From contig NZ_JAJTWW010000015.1 in the NCBI RefSeq assembly GCF_021729135.1, forward strand, positions 124,001 through 188,000: 64,000 nt of DNA, given 5' to 3'. The translations under genes were made by a program, and so were the position numbers. Source of the stretch: Brevibacterium daeguense. GTDB lineage: Bacteria > Actinomycetota > Actinomycetes > Actinomycetales > Brevibacteriaceae. The notes under the pieces were generated by a model. The model searched no databases. It had not been told where the DNA came from and saw nothing but the letters and a program-made list of their open reading frames with translations. This document shows positions 37,322 to 47,700 of this stretch, in pieces; positions within the stretch are counted from its first letter, which is position 1, and the number at the start of each line of letters is the position of its first letter.

Positions 37322-38295
37322 CGGCACTTCCCAGCAGCCCCGCCGCCCTCCAGCAGGCCCTCGGCGCCCACGGCTACCTCGCCGACGACGGTCTGGCCAC
37401 CTCCGCCTGGCTGGCCTGCTCACTCGACCGGCCCCTGCTGTGCGAGGGCCCACCCGGGGTGGGAAAGACCGCGCTCGCGGGCGCGCTCGCCGAGGTGCTG
37501 GGCGGCGACCACATCCGCCTCCAGTGCTACGAGGGGATCGACGCCGGGCAGGCGCTGCACGAGTGGGACTTCCCGCGCCAGCTGCTCCACCTGCGCGCCG
37601 TCGAAGCCGACGGGCGCGGCGACGCGGAGTCCGACGTCTACCAGCGCCGGTTCCTGCTGGCCCGCCCCATCCTGCAGGCGCTCGAACGGTCCACTCCGGA
37701 CCGTCGCGCGGTCCTGCTCATCGACGAGATCGACCGCGCCGACGACGAGTTCGAGGCGCTCCTGCTCGAGGTGCTGTCCGAGTGGGCGGTCACCGTGCCC
37801 GAATTCGGCCGGATCGCCGCGGAGATCCCGCCGGTCGTGATCCTGACCTCCAACCGCACACGCGACCTCCACGATGCGCTCACGCGCCGCTGCCTCTACC
37901 ACTGGTTCTCCCTGCCCGACGCGGACCGCGAGCGCTCCATCCTCCTGCGCCACGTGCCGGAGGCCGCCGAGGCGCTCACCGAGTCCGTGCTCGCCGCGGT
38001 CGCCCGCCTGCGCGGGCTGGACCTGGTCAAGACGCCGGGCATCGCCGAATCGATCGACTGGCTGCGGGCACTCGTCCGCCTCGGCGTCGATGAGCTCGAT
38101 GAGGCCACCGCGCAGCTGACCCTCGGCACGGTGATCAAGGAGCACGACGACTTGGCCGTCGTCGCCGAGTCCGGACCCGTCGCCGGTGGGGCACCTCCCA
38201 CACCGCCTCGGAAACCTGACTCTCTTCGGAGCCCGGCCTCGCCTCGCACCCCGGCTTCACCTCGGAATTCGGCGACACCTGGGAGCCGCCTGTGA
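37318..38295 (+). CDS. coxD: MoxR-type AAA ATPase, CoxD-like
   Basis: AAA+ chaperone of the MoxR group; CoxD works with CoxE in activating the metal centre of molybdenum hydroxylases. Walker A GPPGVGKTALAGALAEVL, Walker B LLIDEIDRAD and a sensor SNRTRDLHDALTRRCLYHW are present. ATG overlaps the previous stop. The last 45 residues are Pro/Ser-rich with a repeated SPRTPASPRNSA pattern, unusual for the family. Its stop overlaps the coxE start by GTGA. Confidence 0.92.
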   Translation: MTALPSSPAALQQALGAHGYLADDGLATSAWLACSLDRPLLCEGPPGVGKTALAGALAEVLGGDHIRLQCYEGIDAGQALHEWDFPRQLLHLRAVEADGRGDAESDVYQRRFLLARPILQALERSTPDRRAVLLIDEIDRADDEFEALLLEVLSEWAVTVPEFGRIAAEIPPVVILTSNRTRDLHDALTRRCLYHWFSLPDADRERSILLRHVPEAAEALTESVLAAVARLRGLDLVKTPGIAESIDWLRALVRLGVDELDEATAQLTLGTVIKEHDDLAVVAESGPVAGGAPPTPPRKPDSLRSPASPRTPASPRNSATPGSRL

Positions 38296-39395
38296 GGTAC
38301 TCCGACCTGCTCGTCGAGTTCGGCCGCCGACTGCGCGCTGCCGGGGTCGATGCCGGTCCGGTGCAGGTGCGGACGATGGTGCAGGCGGTGGCCCTCCTCG
38401 ATCCGCTCGACCCAGCCGACGTCCGGATGGCGAGTCGCGCCGCGTGCTGCACCGCGCCTGAGCAGATCGCCGTCCATGACCGGGTGTTCGACTCCTTCTT
38501 CGGACAGGCGGGCCTCCCGCCGCGCCCGCCCGAGACGCTCGGCATCGAATCCCCGGCTCCGGGGACCCCCGGAGCCGATGACGCGGCGGAGGACCAGCAG
38601 CTGCCCGTCACCTCGGCCAGTCGCACCGAGCGTCTCCGCCGGCGCGATCTCGCCGAGGCGACGGCCACCGAACGCGACGACGCTCTGTTGCTCATCGACT
38701 CCCTGGTCGTCCGCCCACCCACCCGGGTGTCGGCTCGCAGGCAGCGGGCCCCGCACGGCAGCGTGGACCGGCGACGCACCATCCGGCAGCTGCAGCGCAC
38801 CGGTGGTGAGGTGTCGCACCTCCGCTACCGTGCTCGCACCCGCCGCGCCCGCCCGGTCGTGGTGATCGTCGACGTCTCCGGATCGATGCGCAGCTGGGTC
38901 GACGTGGGATTGCGGTTCGCCCGACGGGTGGTGCGGGTGCTGCCGCACGCGGAGGCCTTCACCGCCGGCACCCGCTTGGCCCGTGTGACCGGAGCCCTGC
39001 GCGCGCCCACGACCGAGCGACTGTGGCGGGAGTTCATCGCCGAGGTCCCCGACTTCGCCGGCGGCACCCGGCTGGGCGATGCGCTGGCCGCGCTGCTCGA
39101 CGACTGGGGCAGGCGCGGACCGCTGCGCGGCGCGGTGGTGGTCGTGTTCTCCGATGGATGGGAGCACGGCGGGGCCGAGAGACTGGGACGGCAGATGGAG
39201 CGCCTGCGGCGCCTAACCCACCGCATCATCTGGATCAACCCGCGCTCGGGCCAGGAAGGCTGGCAACCCCAGACCGCCGGGATGTCGGCGGTCATGCCCT
39301 CGCTCGACGCCCTCGTCGCCGGGCACACGGTCGAGGACCTGCAGGGTGCCGCCGACCTCTTCAGCACCGCGAATCAGGGGAGTGACAATGCGTGA
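38292..39395 (+). CDS. coxE: VWA domain protein, CoxE-like
   Basis: Partner of the MoxR ATPase in molybdenum hydroxylase maturation. The von Willebrand A domain in the C-terminal half has an intact MIDAS: DVSGSMRSW, the Thr in GGTRLGDAL, and FSDGWEHGG. The N-terminal half is the CoxE-specific helical region. GTG start overlaps coxD; the stop overlaps the xdhC start (39388), so the three are translationally coupled. 367 aa. Confidence 0.92.
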   Translation: MRYSDLLVEFGRRLRAAGVDAGPVQVRTMVQAVALLDPLDPADVRMASRAACCTAPEQIAVHDRVFDSFFGQAGLPPRPPETLGIESPAPGTPGADDAAEDQQLPVTSASRTERLRRRDLAEATATERDDALLLIDSLVVRPPTRVSARRQRAPHGSVDRRRTIRQLQRTGGEVSHLRYRARTRRARPVVVIVDVSGSMRSWVDVGLRFARRVVRVLPHAEAFTAGTRLARVTGALRAPTTERLWREFIAEVPDFAGGTRLGDALAALLDDWGRRGPLRGAVVVVFSDGWEHGGAERLGRQMERLRRLTHRIIWINPRSGQEGWQPQTAGMSAVMPSLDALVAGHTVEDLQGAADLFSTANQGSDNA

Positions 39396-40524
39396 CATCG
39401 TCGATGGCCTGCGGTTGTGGCTCACCGGCGAGGACCCCTTCATCGTGGCTGTCATCGCCAAGACCTGGTCGTCCGCGCCCAGACCGGCCGGCACGATGAT
39501 GGCTGTCAGCGCCGGCGGGGAGGTGCTCGGCAGTCTGTCCGGCGGATGCGTCGAGGGCGCCGTCTACGAACTCGCGCAGGAGGTGCTCGCCGACGGGCAG
39601 CCGCGGGGGGCGCACTACGGGGTCAGCGATGACGACGCCTTCGCGGTCGGCCTGACCTGCGGTGGGCACCTGGATGTGGTCCTGCGCAGGATCGAGCCGG
39701 GAAGCGATGAAGCGAAGCTGCTCGCCGAGGCGGTCGCTCGGATCGATGCCGATGAGCCGTTCGCGCTCGCGATGCTGGTGCACACCGGGCAGCCGGTGCC
39801 GGACCCCGGTGAACCCCTCGGGCGGCTCCTGCTGGTGGCCGACTCCGAGGCGCGCGGTCGGCTGGGCTCCCAGCGGCTCGACGAAGCCGTCGCGGATGAC
39901 GCGCGCGGCTGGCTGGCCGCCGGGCGCACCGGTATCCTCACGATCGGCGCGGATGGGGAGCGGCTGTACGACGATCGGGAAGTGCTCGTCATGGCACTGA
40001 CGCCACGGCCGCGGATGATCGTGTTCGGCGCCATCGACTATGCGAAGGCGCTCGCGGAGCTGGCCTCGTTCGTGGGCTATCACGTGACCGTCTGCGACGC
40101 GCGGCCGATCTTCGCGACCCCCAAGCGCTTCCCGAGCGCCGACGAGGTCGTCACGCAGTGGCCGCACCGGTACCTGGAGGCCGAGATCGCGGCCGGCCGG
40201 ATCGGGCCGACAACCGTGATCGCGATGCTCACCCATGACCTCAAGTTCGACGTTCCGCTGCTCGAGGTGGCGCTGCGCTGCGAGGCCGGGTACATCGGCG
40301 CGATGGGCAGCCGCCGCACCAACGCCCAGCGGGAGGAGCGGTTGCGGGAGGCCGGGGTGACCGACGAGGAGCTGGCCCGACTGCATACGCCGATCGGCCT
40401 CGACATCGGCGCCCGCACCCCGGAGGCGACCGCGGTGTCCATCCTCGCGGAGGTGATCCAGGGACAGTGGGGCGGCTCCGGCCGGCAGCTGCGGCAGACG
40501 GAGGGCCCGATTCACGGGGAGTAG
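39388..40524 (+). CDS. xdhC: XdhC/CoxI family molybdenum cofactor insertion protein
   Basis: XdhC binds sulfurated molybdenum cofactor and hands it to xanthine-dehydrogenase-type enzymes. N-terminal XdhC/CoxI domain with GSLSGGCVEGAVYELAQEVL; C-terminal Rossmann domain with IVFGAIDYAKALAEL (Gly-rich loop altered), YHVTVCDARP, GYIGAMGSRRTNAQRE and GLDIGARTPEATAVSILAE. 378 residues, normal. The start, without a strong Shine-Dalgarno of its own, overlaps coxE. End of the mobA-coxD-coxE-xdhC operon. Confidence 0.94.
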   Translation: MRDIVDGLRLWLTGEDPFIVAVIAKTWSSAPRPAGTMMAVSAGGEVLGSLSGGCVEGAVYELAQEVLADGQPRGAHYGVSDDDAFAVGLTCGGHLDVVLRRIEPGSDEAKLLAEAVARIDADEPFALAMLVHTGQPVPDPGEPLGRLLLVADSEARGRLGSQRLDEAVADDARGWLAAGRTGILTIGADGERLYDDREVLVMALTPRPRMIVFGAIDYAKALAELASFVGYHVTVCDARPIFATPKRFPSADEVVTQWPHRYLEAEIAAGRIGPTTVIAMLTHDLKFDVPLLEVALRCEAGYIGAMGSRRTNAQREERLREAGVTDEELARLHTPIGLDIGARTPEATAVSILAEVIQGQWGGSGRQLRQTEGPIHGE

Positions 40525-40573
40525 AGCAGCGCCGCCCTTCCACCGTCGCCGGCTCGGAGCGAGCAGAATCCGC

Positions 40574-40993
40574 TCACCACCGGTACCTGCGCTCCCAGTT
40601 GCTGCACGGCTGAGTGGAGCCCGGGCTCACTCCCGCGCAGGGCGGCATCTGCTCAGGCGCCAGCTTCTCCACCGACTCGCTGCTCCACTCGAGCTCGTCC
40701 TCGCCGTCGTGGACCCGCCACAGGCGGATGCTGGGCCAGTACGCGTTCATGAAGATCTCGCAGTCGCAGCGGCGCACGCCCAGCTCGGACAGCTCGCCGA
40801 GGAACTCGGCGACGTCGGGAGCTGCGTGGTCACGGAAGGAGAGGGCGAATCGGTGGGTGCCGTCGCAGCCGGACTGGGCGAGCTGACGGTCGACGAAGCA
40901 CACCAGACACTCGCCGTCGGCCGGGCTCGTGCCGGCTGCCGAGGCGTCGCGGACATTCGGTTCGGCTTCTTGTGCCATCAGGATCGCGTTCAT
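40574..40993 (-). CDS. DUF2695 family protein
   Basis: A 139-residue protein with the DUF2695 pattern of conserved cysteines: CLVCFVDRQLAQSGCDGTHR in the first half, then VRRCDCEIFMNAYWP. Five Cys suggest a metal or a structural disulfide. Function unknown. Two possible ATG starts (40993, 40978); neither has a clear ribosome-binding site. Converges with xdhC and belongs to the block that splits the molybdenum-hydroxylase locus. Confidence 0.7.
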   Translation of the reverse strand: MNAILMAQEAEPNVRDASAAGTSPADGECLVCFVDRQLAQSGCDGTHRFALSFRDHAAPDVAEFLGELSELGVRRCDCEIFMNAYWPSIRLWRVHDGEDELEWSSESVEKLAPEQMPPCAGVSPGSTQPCSNWERRYRW

Positions 40994-41029
40994 GGCAACA
41001 CCATGACACGAGGCGCGGACACGGTCGGT

Positions 41030-41839
41030 TCACCGCGCCGCCGGTGGCTCGTTCTCACCGAGGACACGCAGCGTCTGCGCTGTCCGGGCATCAGCAGGAT
41101 AGAAGGCCTCGATCGCGAGTTCGGAGACGGTGACTTCCAGCGGGGTGCCGAACACCGTCGTCATGCTGATGAGGGAGAGCTCATGACCTCGGACCGTGCA
41201 CCGCAGGGGAATCACGAGCTCGTGCGGGCCATCCGGGACTTCGACGTCACCGGGCAACGCAGCGAATTCCTCCAGCAGCGCCGCCAGTCCGGGATCACCG
41301 GTGGCCTGCGCCTGCCGCCCGAGCTGAGCGAGAAGGTGTCCGCGCCACTCGGCGAGATTCAGGATCCGGCCGGCCATCCCCTCGGGATGCAGACTGGCCC
41401 TGATCACGTTGATCGGAGGCTCCAGGAGATGGTCGGCGACACCTTCCAGCAGCAGCCCGGCCGCGGTGTTCGAAGCGACGAGGTCCCAGCGCCGGTCCAC
41501 CACGACGGCCGGAAACGGGTCATGCGCGTCGAGGACGCGGTTGATGGCACCGCTGATGACCGCCATCGGAGTCTCCGTCAGTGCGTGCTCGGGATAGGCA
41601 GGTGCGTAACCGCCGGCGAGCAGCACCCCATTGCGCTCCCGCAGAGGGATGTCGAGATGCTCGGCGAGGTGCAGCAGCATCTGCTTGGTCGGCTGCGCGC
41701 GTCCGTTCTCGATGAAGCTCAGGTGGCGGGTCGACACCTGCGAGGAGTTCGCCAGCTCGAGCTGAGTCAGCCGGCGGCGCTGCCGCCACGTCCGCAGGAG
41801 ACCACCGACGTCAGACGTTCGTGCAGGCTGAGTCGTCAT
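41030..41839 (-). CDS. XRE-family regulator with MmyB-like ligand-binding domain
   Basis: Helix-turn-helix residues 7-65 (TWRQRRRLTQLELANSSQVS, RHLSFIENGRAQPT) followed by an MmyB-like sensor domain (from DPFPAVVVDRRWDLVASN) that in relatives binds fatty-acid-like ligands. 269 aa. ATG at 41839 has GAGGA seven nt upstream. Divergent from the DUF1330 gene; the shared 148-nt region holds a nested palindrome that is the obvious operator. Probably represses itself and the neighbour. Confidence 0.9.
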   Translation of the reverse strand: MTTQPARTSDVGGLLRTWRQRRRLTQLELANSSQVSTRHLSFIENGRAQPTKQMLLHLAEHLDIPLRERNGVLLAGGYAPAYPEHALTETPMAVISGAINRVLDAHDPFPAVVVDRRWDLVASNTAAGLLLEGVADHLLEPPINVIRASLHPEGMAGRILNLAEWRGHLLAQLGRQAQATGDPGLAALLEEFAALPGDVEVPDGPHELVIPLRCTVRGHELSLISMTTVFGTPLEVTVSELAIEAFYPADARTAQTLRVLGENEPPAAR

Positions 41840-41883
41840 CGCAGTGTCCTCTTCCTCGAGAGCGCTGGAAGGACCGTGTCGCG

Positions 41884-41923
41884 ACCCCACATGACCTCCG
41901 AGGTCATCGACGGTCCGTGGGGT
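41884..41923. promoter_or_regulatory. nested palindromic operator between XRE and DUF1330 genes
   Basis: Inner 17-bp palindrome ATGACCTC-C-GAGGTCAT (41891-41907) is enclosed by outer 7-bp arms ACCCCAC and GTGGGGT (41884-41890 and 41917-41923). Symmetry suggests binding of a dimeric regulator, most simply the adjacent XRE protein. Confidence 0.65.
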
Positions 41924-41987
41924 TGATGGCCACGATTGTCGCATGTCCCGGCGCAGAGGGCGTCGGACATCACGGAAGGACAGCGAC

Positions 41988-42344
41988 ATGACGGACACGC
42001 CAGTCAAGAGCTACGCGGTCGGACTGCTCAGCGAGGTGCGGATGGGAGCCGACATCGCGGAATACCTCAGACGGATCGATGACACCCTGGCGCCGTTCTC
42101 CGGCCGCTTCCTGGTCCACGGAAATGTGCCGACCGAGCTGGAGGGCACGTGGCCCGGCGACCTCATCGTCATCGAGTTTCCCCAGGCGGAGGGCGCCTCG
42201 GCCTGGTACGCCTCGGAGGGCTACCAGGCGATCCTCCCGCTGCGCACGGACAATGCCGACGGTGTCGTGGCGGTGTTCGAGGGGGTGGAGCATCCGCACC
42301 GGGCCACGGACATCCTCCGGAATGGCGCAGCCACCGGCGCGTGA
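41988..42344 (+). CDS. DUF1330 family protein
   Basis: Dimeric alpha-beta-barrel-like small protein of 118 residues (SYAVGLLSEVRMGADIAEYL, FLVHGN, LIVIEFPQAEGASAWYASEG). Family members are of unknown function. GGAAGGA lies 9 nt before the ATG. Controlled with, and probably by, the divergent XRE regulator. Confidence 0.8.
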   Translation: MTDTPVKSYAVGLLSEVRMGADIAEYLRRIDDTLAPFSGRFLVHGNVPTELEGTWPGDLIVIEFPQAEGASAWYASEGYQAILPLRTDNADGVVAVFEGVEHPHRATDILRNGAATGA

Positions 42345-42358
42345 TCGGTGGAATCCGT

Positions 42359-42382
42359 GGAATCGGAGGAGGAATCGGAGGA
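42359..42382. repeat. 12-bp tandem repeat after the DUF1330 gene
   Basis: GGAATCGGAGGA occurs twice in tandem 15 nt after the stop codon, flanked by partial copies; it fills the gap to the convergent MFS gene. Confidence 0.7.
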
Positions 42383-42396
42383 ATCGACGAGCTCGG

Positions 42397-43731
42397 TCAC
42401 ACCTGCCGCTGCGCGAACGGCTCGCAACCCGGGCTCGCCGGCACCTCCGCCGTCTGCTCGGCACCGGAGGTCTTGGCGAGGATCGACATCGCCGCCGCGA
42501 TCACGCAGACTGCTGCCCCGCCCCACCAGGCGTAGGTGTAGGCGCCGAAGGCGTCACGGACGAGCCCAGCGGCGAAAGCAGCCCCTGCCGCTCCGAGCTG
42601 GTGGGCGGCGAAGACCCACCCGAAGATGATCGTGCCGCGCTCGCCGAAGATGTCCCGACACAGCGCGCTCGTCGGCGGGACGGTCGCCACCCAGTCCAGT
42701 CCGTAGATGACGACGAACAGGATCATGCTGATGTGCACCTGATCCGACAGCAGCCAGGGAAGGAGGAGGAGGCTGACGCCGCGGAAGGTGTAGTAGACGA
42801 CGAGGAGGATGCGCGGGTCGAACTTGTCGGTCAGCCAGCCCGAGGCGATGGTGCCGGCGACGTCGAAGATCCCCACCGCAGCCAACAGCCCGGCCGCCGT
42901 GGTCGTTGCCATCCCGTGGTCGTGGGCCGACGGGATGAAGTGGATCCCGACCAGACCGTTGGTGGTGGCGCCGCAGATCGCGAAGGCGATGGCGAGCGCC
43001 CAGAACGCCCGGTGGCGCACGGCGAAAGCGAGGCTCTCGAGCGCTCGCTGCACTGCACCCCCCGCGGCCCGCGCGGGTGGGACGTACCCGGGCTCCGCGC
43101 CGTACGGTGCGACTCCCCGCTCCTCGGGGTAGTCGCGGATGACCAGCCACACCAGGGGCACGACAGCCAGCGCGGCACCGGCGATCACCAGGGAGGCCGG
43201 CCGCCATCCGATGTTCTCCGCGAGTGCGGCGACCGGGGGCAGGATGATGAGCTGGCCGGTCGCCGATCCAGCGGTCAGGCAGCCCATCACCAGCCCGCGC
43301 CGCTTGACGAACCACCGGTTCGCAATGGTCGCAGCCAGCACCAGCGCCATCGCGCCGGTGCCCGCCCCGATCAGCAGACCCCAGAAGACGAGCAGCTGCC
43401 ACGACGCGGTCATGATGATGCTGCAGCCGGCCCCGAACGCGATCAGGACCAGCGCGCCCGAGATGACCTGCCGCATCCCGAAGCGATCCATCAGCGCCGC
43501 GGCGAACGGCGCGACGAGTCCGAACAGCACCAGGTTGATGCTCACCGCCAGCGACATGGTGCTCATCGACCAACCGAACTCGTGGTGCAGCGGCAGCATC
43601 AGCGCGCCGGGAGCGGCCCGGAACCCAGCAGCGCCGAGCAGCGCCAGGAAAGCGACGAGGGCGACCCACCATCCCGGATGAATGCGGAAAGTGCGCGCAC
43701 CGCGGGTGGGGGATGGAGAGCGCAGGGACAT
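42397..43731 (-). CDS. MFS transporter, OFA/monocarboxylate-like
   Basis: Twelve-helix major facilitator of 444 residues. FGWSMSTMSLAVSINLVLFG and FAAALMDRFGMRQVI in the first half, WFVKRRGLVMGCLTAG between helices 4 and 5, and LTDKFDPRILLV in the second half resemble the oxalate:formate / monocarboxylate type group. Substrate unknown; a carboxylate is likely. ATG at 43731. It lies inside the ureide locus, so malonate or another acid product is conceivable, but this is weak inference. Confidence 0.85.
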   Translation of the reverse strand: MSLRSPSPTRGARTFRIHPGWWVALVAFLALLGAAGFRAAPGALMLPLHHEFGWSMSTMSLAVSINLVLFGLVAPFAAALMDRFGMRQVISGALVLIAFGAGCSIIMTASWQLLVFWGLLIGAGTGAMALVLAATIANRWFVKRRGLVMGCLTAGSATGQLIILPPVAALAENIGWRPASLVIAGAALAVVPLVWLVIRDYPEERGVAPYGAEPGYVPPARAAGGAVQRALESLAFAVRHRAFWALAIAFAICGATTNGLVGIHFIPSAHDHGMATTTAAGLLAAVGIFDVAGTIASGWLTDKFDPRILLVVYYTFRGVSLLLLPWLLSDQVHISMILFVVIYGLDWVATVPPTSALCRDIFGERGTIIFGWVFAAHQLGAAGAAFAAGLVRDAFGAYTYAWWGGAAVCVIAAAMSILAKTSGAEQTAEVPASPGCEPFAQRQV

Positions 43732-43883
43732 GTGCGGTGCCTTCTTCCGGAGCCTATGACCGCAGTCACTCTATCCGGGTACCGCGAGCTATCCGGTGCC
43801 CGCCCGAGGATTCCGGCCTGTCCGGTGCAGCATGGCCCGGCTTCGGCCGAGTGCCCCGCCCGGCGGACCCGGCAGTTCGCGCC

Positions 43884-44582
43884 TCAGTGCCTGAGGATCT
43901 GCCGGCGGATGTCGTCATCGAGCGCGGAAATCGCCAGGCGCAGCGCAGTCCTGGGCATGGCCGACGCATGTTCGCGGAGGAAGCCGAGCAGCTGATCCCG
44001 GTCCCTGCTCCCCAAGCGCCTGAGGAAGATCCCGACAGCCTTGTGGACGACCGGTTCGGGAGCGCTCACCAGGCGGCGGGCAATTGCGGTGCCTGCTGCG
44101 ACATCGTCATCGTCCCCGGCCTGCAGGAAGTGCAGAGGCGCTGTGATCGCGGTGCGCCTGCGCAATGGGCAGGCCGAACCGGCCAGGTCGATGAGGTTCT
44201 TCTTGTCGCGTCCCACGAACCACCCGCCCACGACTTGAGGTGCGGCGCGATCGACCATGTCCCAGGTGGTGATGCGGTCGTGACGTTCGAGGTAGACCCT
44301 GCAGAGCGCTCGCCGCTCGTCATCGTCGGGGTCGCTGCGGGCTCTGAAATCGAGGATGCACATGGCCGCCATGCGGGCTTCGTAGCTGGGATGGTCGAGG
44401 AGCTTGCGCACCTCGGCGAGCTCCAGCCCCGCGTGCTCTCGGGCGACGGTGACGAGGTCGTCCATCCTCGTGCCGATCGCGGGTTCATCCGGTGAGAGGC
44501 GCTTGCGCACCCTCGCCAACTCCGCGTCGGACTGGAACTCACGCAGTGCCTCGATCACAGCTGACGCCGGCTGCGCGGTCAT
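43884..44582 (-). CDS. AlkD-like DNA alkylation repair protein
   Basis: HEAT-repeat DNA glycosylase-type protein of 232 residues. Family blocks: LDHPSYEARMAAMCILDFRA, ITTWDMVDRAAPQVVGGWF, CPLRRRTAITAPLHFL and VHKAVGIFLRRLG. The Trp-Asp of TWDMVD matches the AlkD DNA-binding groove; other catalytic-face residues I cannot check. ATG at 44582 is the best family N-terminus. Unrelated in role to its catabolic neighbours. Confidence 0.85.
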   Translation of the reverse strand: MTAQPASAVIEALREFQSDAELARVRKRLSPDEPAIGTRMDDLVTVAREHAGLELAEVRKLLDHPSYEARMAAMCILDFRARSDPDDDERRALCRVYLERHDRITTWDMVDRAAPQVVGGWFVGRDKKNLIDLAGSACPLRRRTAITAPLHFLQAGDDDDVAAGTAIARRLVSAPEPVVHKAVGIFLRRLGSRDRDQLLGFLREHASAMPRTALRLAISALDDDIRRQILRH

Positions 44583-44713
44583 GGGATGCCTCCCTGTCAC
44601 AATGTGCGGAGCGAAAATGAGCCGGGTTCTACGTTCCTCCTGTGGTCGCCCTCTGTCCAGGCCTGCAGAACCCGCGAGCCGAGCGCTCTCTGCCGCGCTT
44701 CCTGCCGCGCTCG

Positions 44714-47700
44714 TCAGCCCACGGGCTCGGCCGCGCTCGGCGCCTCGCTCGTCCGGAAGGAGGGGGCCTCGACGGCATCCGCCAGCGACCGGATCGCCTC
44801 GGTGAAGCACTCCTCGGGCGGATTGACGAGGCCTGCCCCCACCTGGCCGACCCCCGCCACACGTCCGGCCATCCCGGTGTTGATCTGCGGCAGCACTCCC
44901 GTGCGCAGCACCTTCGTGACGTCGATGCCCGTCGGCACGCCCCGGAACTCCAGGATCGGGATCTGATGCGCGGGATGCTCGCCGAGCGTGATCTCGTACA
45001 TCCGGCGGGTCGTCCGCAGCGCGAACGGCACGCCCCCGCCCACCAGCCGGACGATCGCGGGAGCCGTCGCCATGGCGAAGCCACCCACGCCCGCGGTCTC
45101 CGTGATCGCGGAATCGCCGATGTCCGGGTTCGCGTCATCCGGCCCGAACGAGCCCAGGAACAAGCCCTCGGCCACCTGCGCCGGGCCGGTGTACCACGTG
45201 TCGCCGGTGCCGGACACCTGGATCCCGAAGTCAGTGCCGTTGCGGGCCATCGTGGTCACCAGGGTCGACCCCGGCACTCCCCGCGCGGCCAGGGTCGCCA
45301 ACTTGCACGCCGGCATCACCAGGTTGAGCGCGAAGTGATCGTTGGCCCCGATGAACCGGCACACCTCCGCGATGTCGTCCGGATCGCGTCCGCTGCGCGC
45401 GATGTGCGGCACTACGTCGCGGAGGAACATCAGCGTCGCCGACCGGTTCCGGTTGTGCCCTTCGTCGCCCATCTGCACCATCTGAGAGATGTACGCCCGG
45501 ATGTCGATCGGCCCGTGGGCGGCGACCGCTTCGGCGAGGACCGGGCCGAGCACATCGCGCATCCACCGCAGCCGGGTGAGCACCTCGTCATTGTTCGCGC
45601 CGTAGCGCAGCACCTTGCCCAGCCCCTCGTTGAGCGAGCAGTAGGCGGTGGTGTCGTGCGCGGGATCGCGCAGCTCGAACATCCACATCGAGGGGCTCAC
45701 GACTCCGGCCATCGGGCCCACCGCGTCCCGGCTGTGGCAAGGCTCGAAGGTGAAGTCACCCGCCGCGAGCTTCTCCTCGGCCTCCGGCAGCGAGTCGGCC
45801 AGCCCTTCGAACACGGCCGCCCCGGCGAGCGCGCCGCGCATCGGCCCGGAGGCGCGCGCCCATTCCAGCGGCGGGCCTGCGTGGAGGAACTCCCCGGGCC
45901 GGAGACCCAGGCACTCCGAGGCGGGCCGCAGCGCGACGAGGTCGGCTCCGGCCGCGAGCATGCGCTCGAGCGCGATCGCGTTGGCCTGCTCCCGGCGGGG
46001 GTCGGCCAGCACCCGGACGAGCGCCTCGACATCGCCGGCCGGCGGCTGCCAGGGCACCTCGGTGACGGCGACCGCCTGCTCGGCGAGCGCCTCGGCGAAG
46101 AGGGACACCCCGGCCGAGACCACCACCGGTTCGTCCGCCAGCAGCCCCCGCAGAGGCGCGGCTCCGGTCGGCTCCGGGCGAGGCGTCACGAAGGTCTCCA
46201 GCGGCGTCGCGGTCGCCGAACCGCCCGGCGCACCCTCCGAGGCGCCGGGCGGGCTGCCGACGGAACCGGCCGAGGCGCCCGCCGCCCCTGCCTGCGGGAT
46301 GTCGGCGGGTGCCCGGTGGGCCAGCAGCTCGAGCGCGTGGCGGACCGCCCGGGCGTTCGAGCTGAAGACCGAGGCGCCCGCGCGGTGGAGCGCCGACACG
46401 GTGTGCTCCATGCCCTGCGGGTCACCGGCGGCGCCGATCACGGACACGACCACCGGCAGCTCCCGTCCCGCTGCGGCAGCCTGGGCCCGCGCGTCGCGGA
46501 TCGCCGCGGCGAGCTCGGGCGCGGGATCGGGGTGGGAGCCGTAGCCGAGCACGAGGTCGAGCAGCAGCACTCCCGCAGTCCGAGACTCGGCGCGGATCCG
46601 CTCGAGGCGCAGGGAGGGGTCGATCATCGGGTGGGCGCGGCCCTGAGTCATCTCGTCGGCGCCGAAGTCGAGCACCGCGTGGCCGTCCACGGTCTCCTGC
46701 CCGGAGATTCGGGGGGCGCCGGCCAGCGGGATGTTCGAGGGGATGGGGCCGAGCGCCTCGGCGGCGATCACCATCGCCTCGTCCGCCAGCGTGCCGCCGC
46801 AGAACAGGCCGCGCAGCGGCCCCGCGGCAGGTGCACCCGCCTCCGCGAGCTTGCTCGGCCACTCCGGGACCGGAGCGTCCGCCAGCCGCAGCGCCTGCTC
46901 GACCGCACAGGTGAGATCGGGCAGACCGGGGCCGAGGGCCGCCCAGGTGACGGGCACGCCGAGGTCCGCCGCGAGCCGCTCGAGCTCGGCGAGCACTCCC
47001 GGGTCGGCGGGCTTGGACACCACGATCACGCGCTCGGTGCTCTCGTCCGCTGCGAGGGCGCGCAGAGCCTGGGCGGCGCTGCGGCCCCCGACCTCCGCGG
47101 ACAGATCCCGGCCACCCGTGCCGAGCACGTGGGAGACGCCCTCGCCGGCGGCCTCCAGCAGGCACATCACCTGCTGCGCTCCCGTGCCCGAAGCCGCCAC
47201 CACCCCGAACCGGCCCGCGCGCACGCGGTTGGCGAAGCCGAGGGCGGCGCCGCTGACCACGGCGGTGCCGCAGTCCGGGCCCATCACGAGGACGTCGGCG
47301 GCTGCGGCGGCGTCCTTGAGGGCCACCTCGGCGGCCACGTCGACGTTGTCGCTGAACAGCATCACCGAGCAGTTCGCCCGGATCGCGTCCAGCGAATCCA
47401 CGGCAGCGTACTCACCGGGCACGGAGATCACCGCGAGGTTCGCGTCGGTGCGCTGCGCGGCCGAGCCGATCGTCAGCGCCGGCGAGTCCCCGGTCAGATC
47501 CGCGGAGCGGGACGCGGCCGAGCGCAGCTCCGCCAGTGCGGCGTCGAGGCCGGAGCGGCCCGCGTCGAGGGCGGCGTCGTCCTCGCCGCGGAGGGCGACG
47601 ACCAGATCATTCGGTCCGGCCTCGTCGGGAACGGCGAAGCCGGTGGAGACCATGAGCTCGAGGTTGAGCGGGGTGCCCATGCCGATGAGGGCATCACTGA

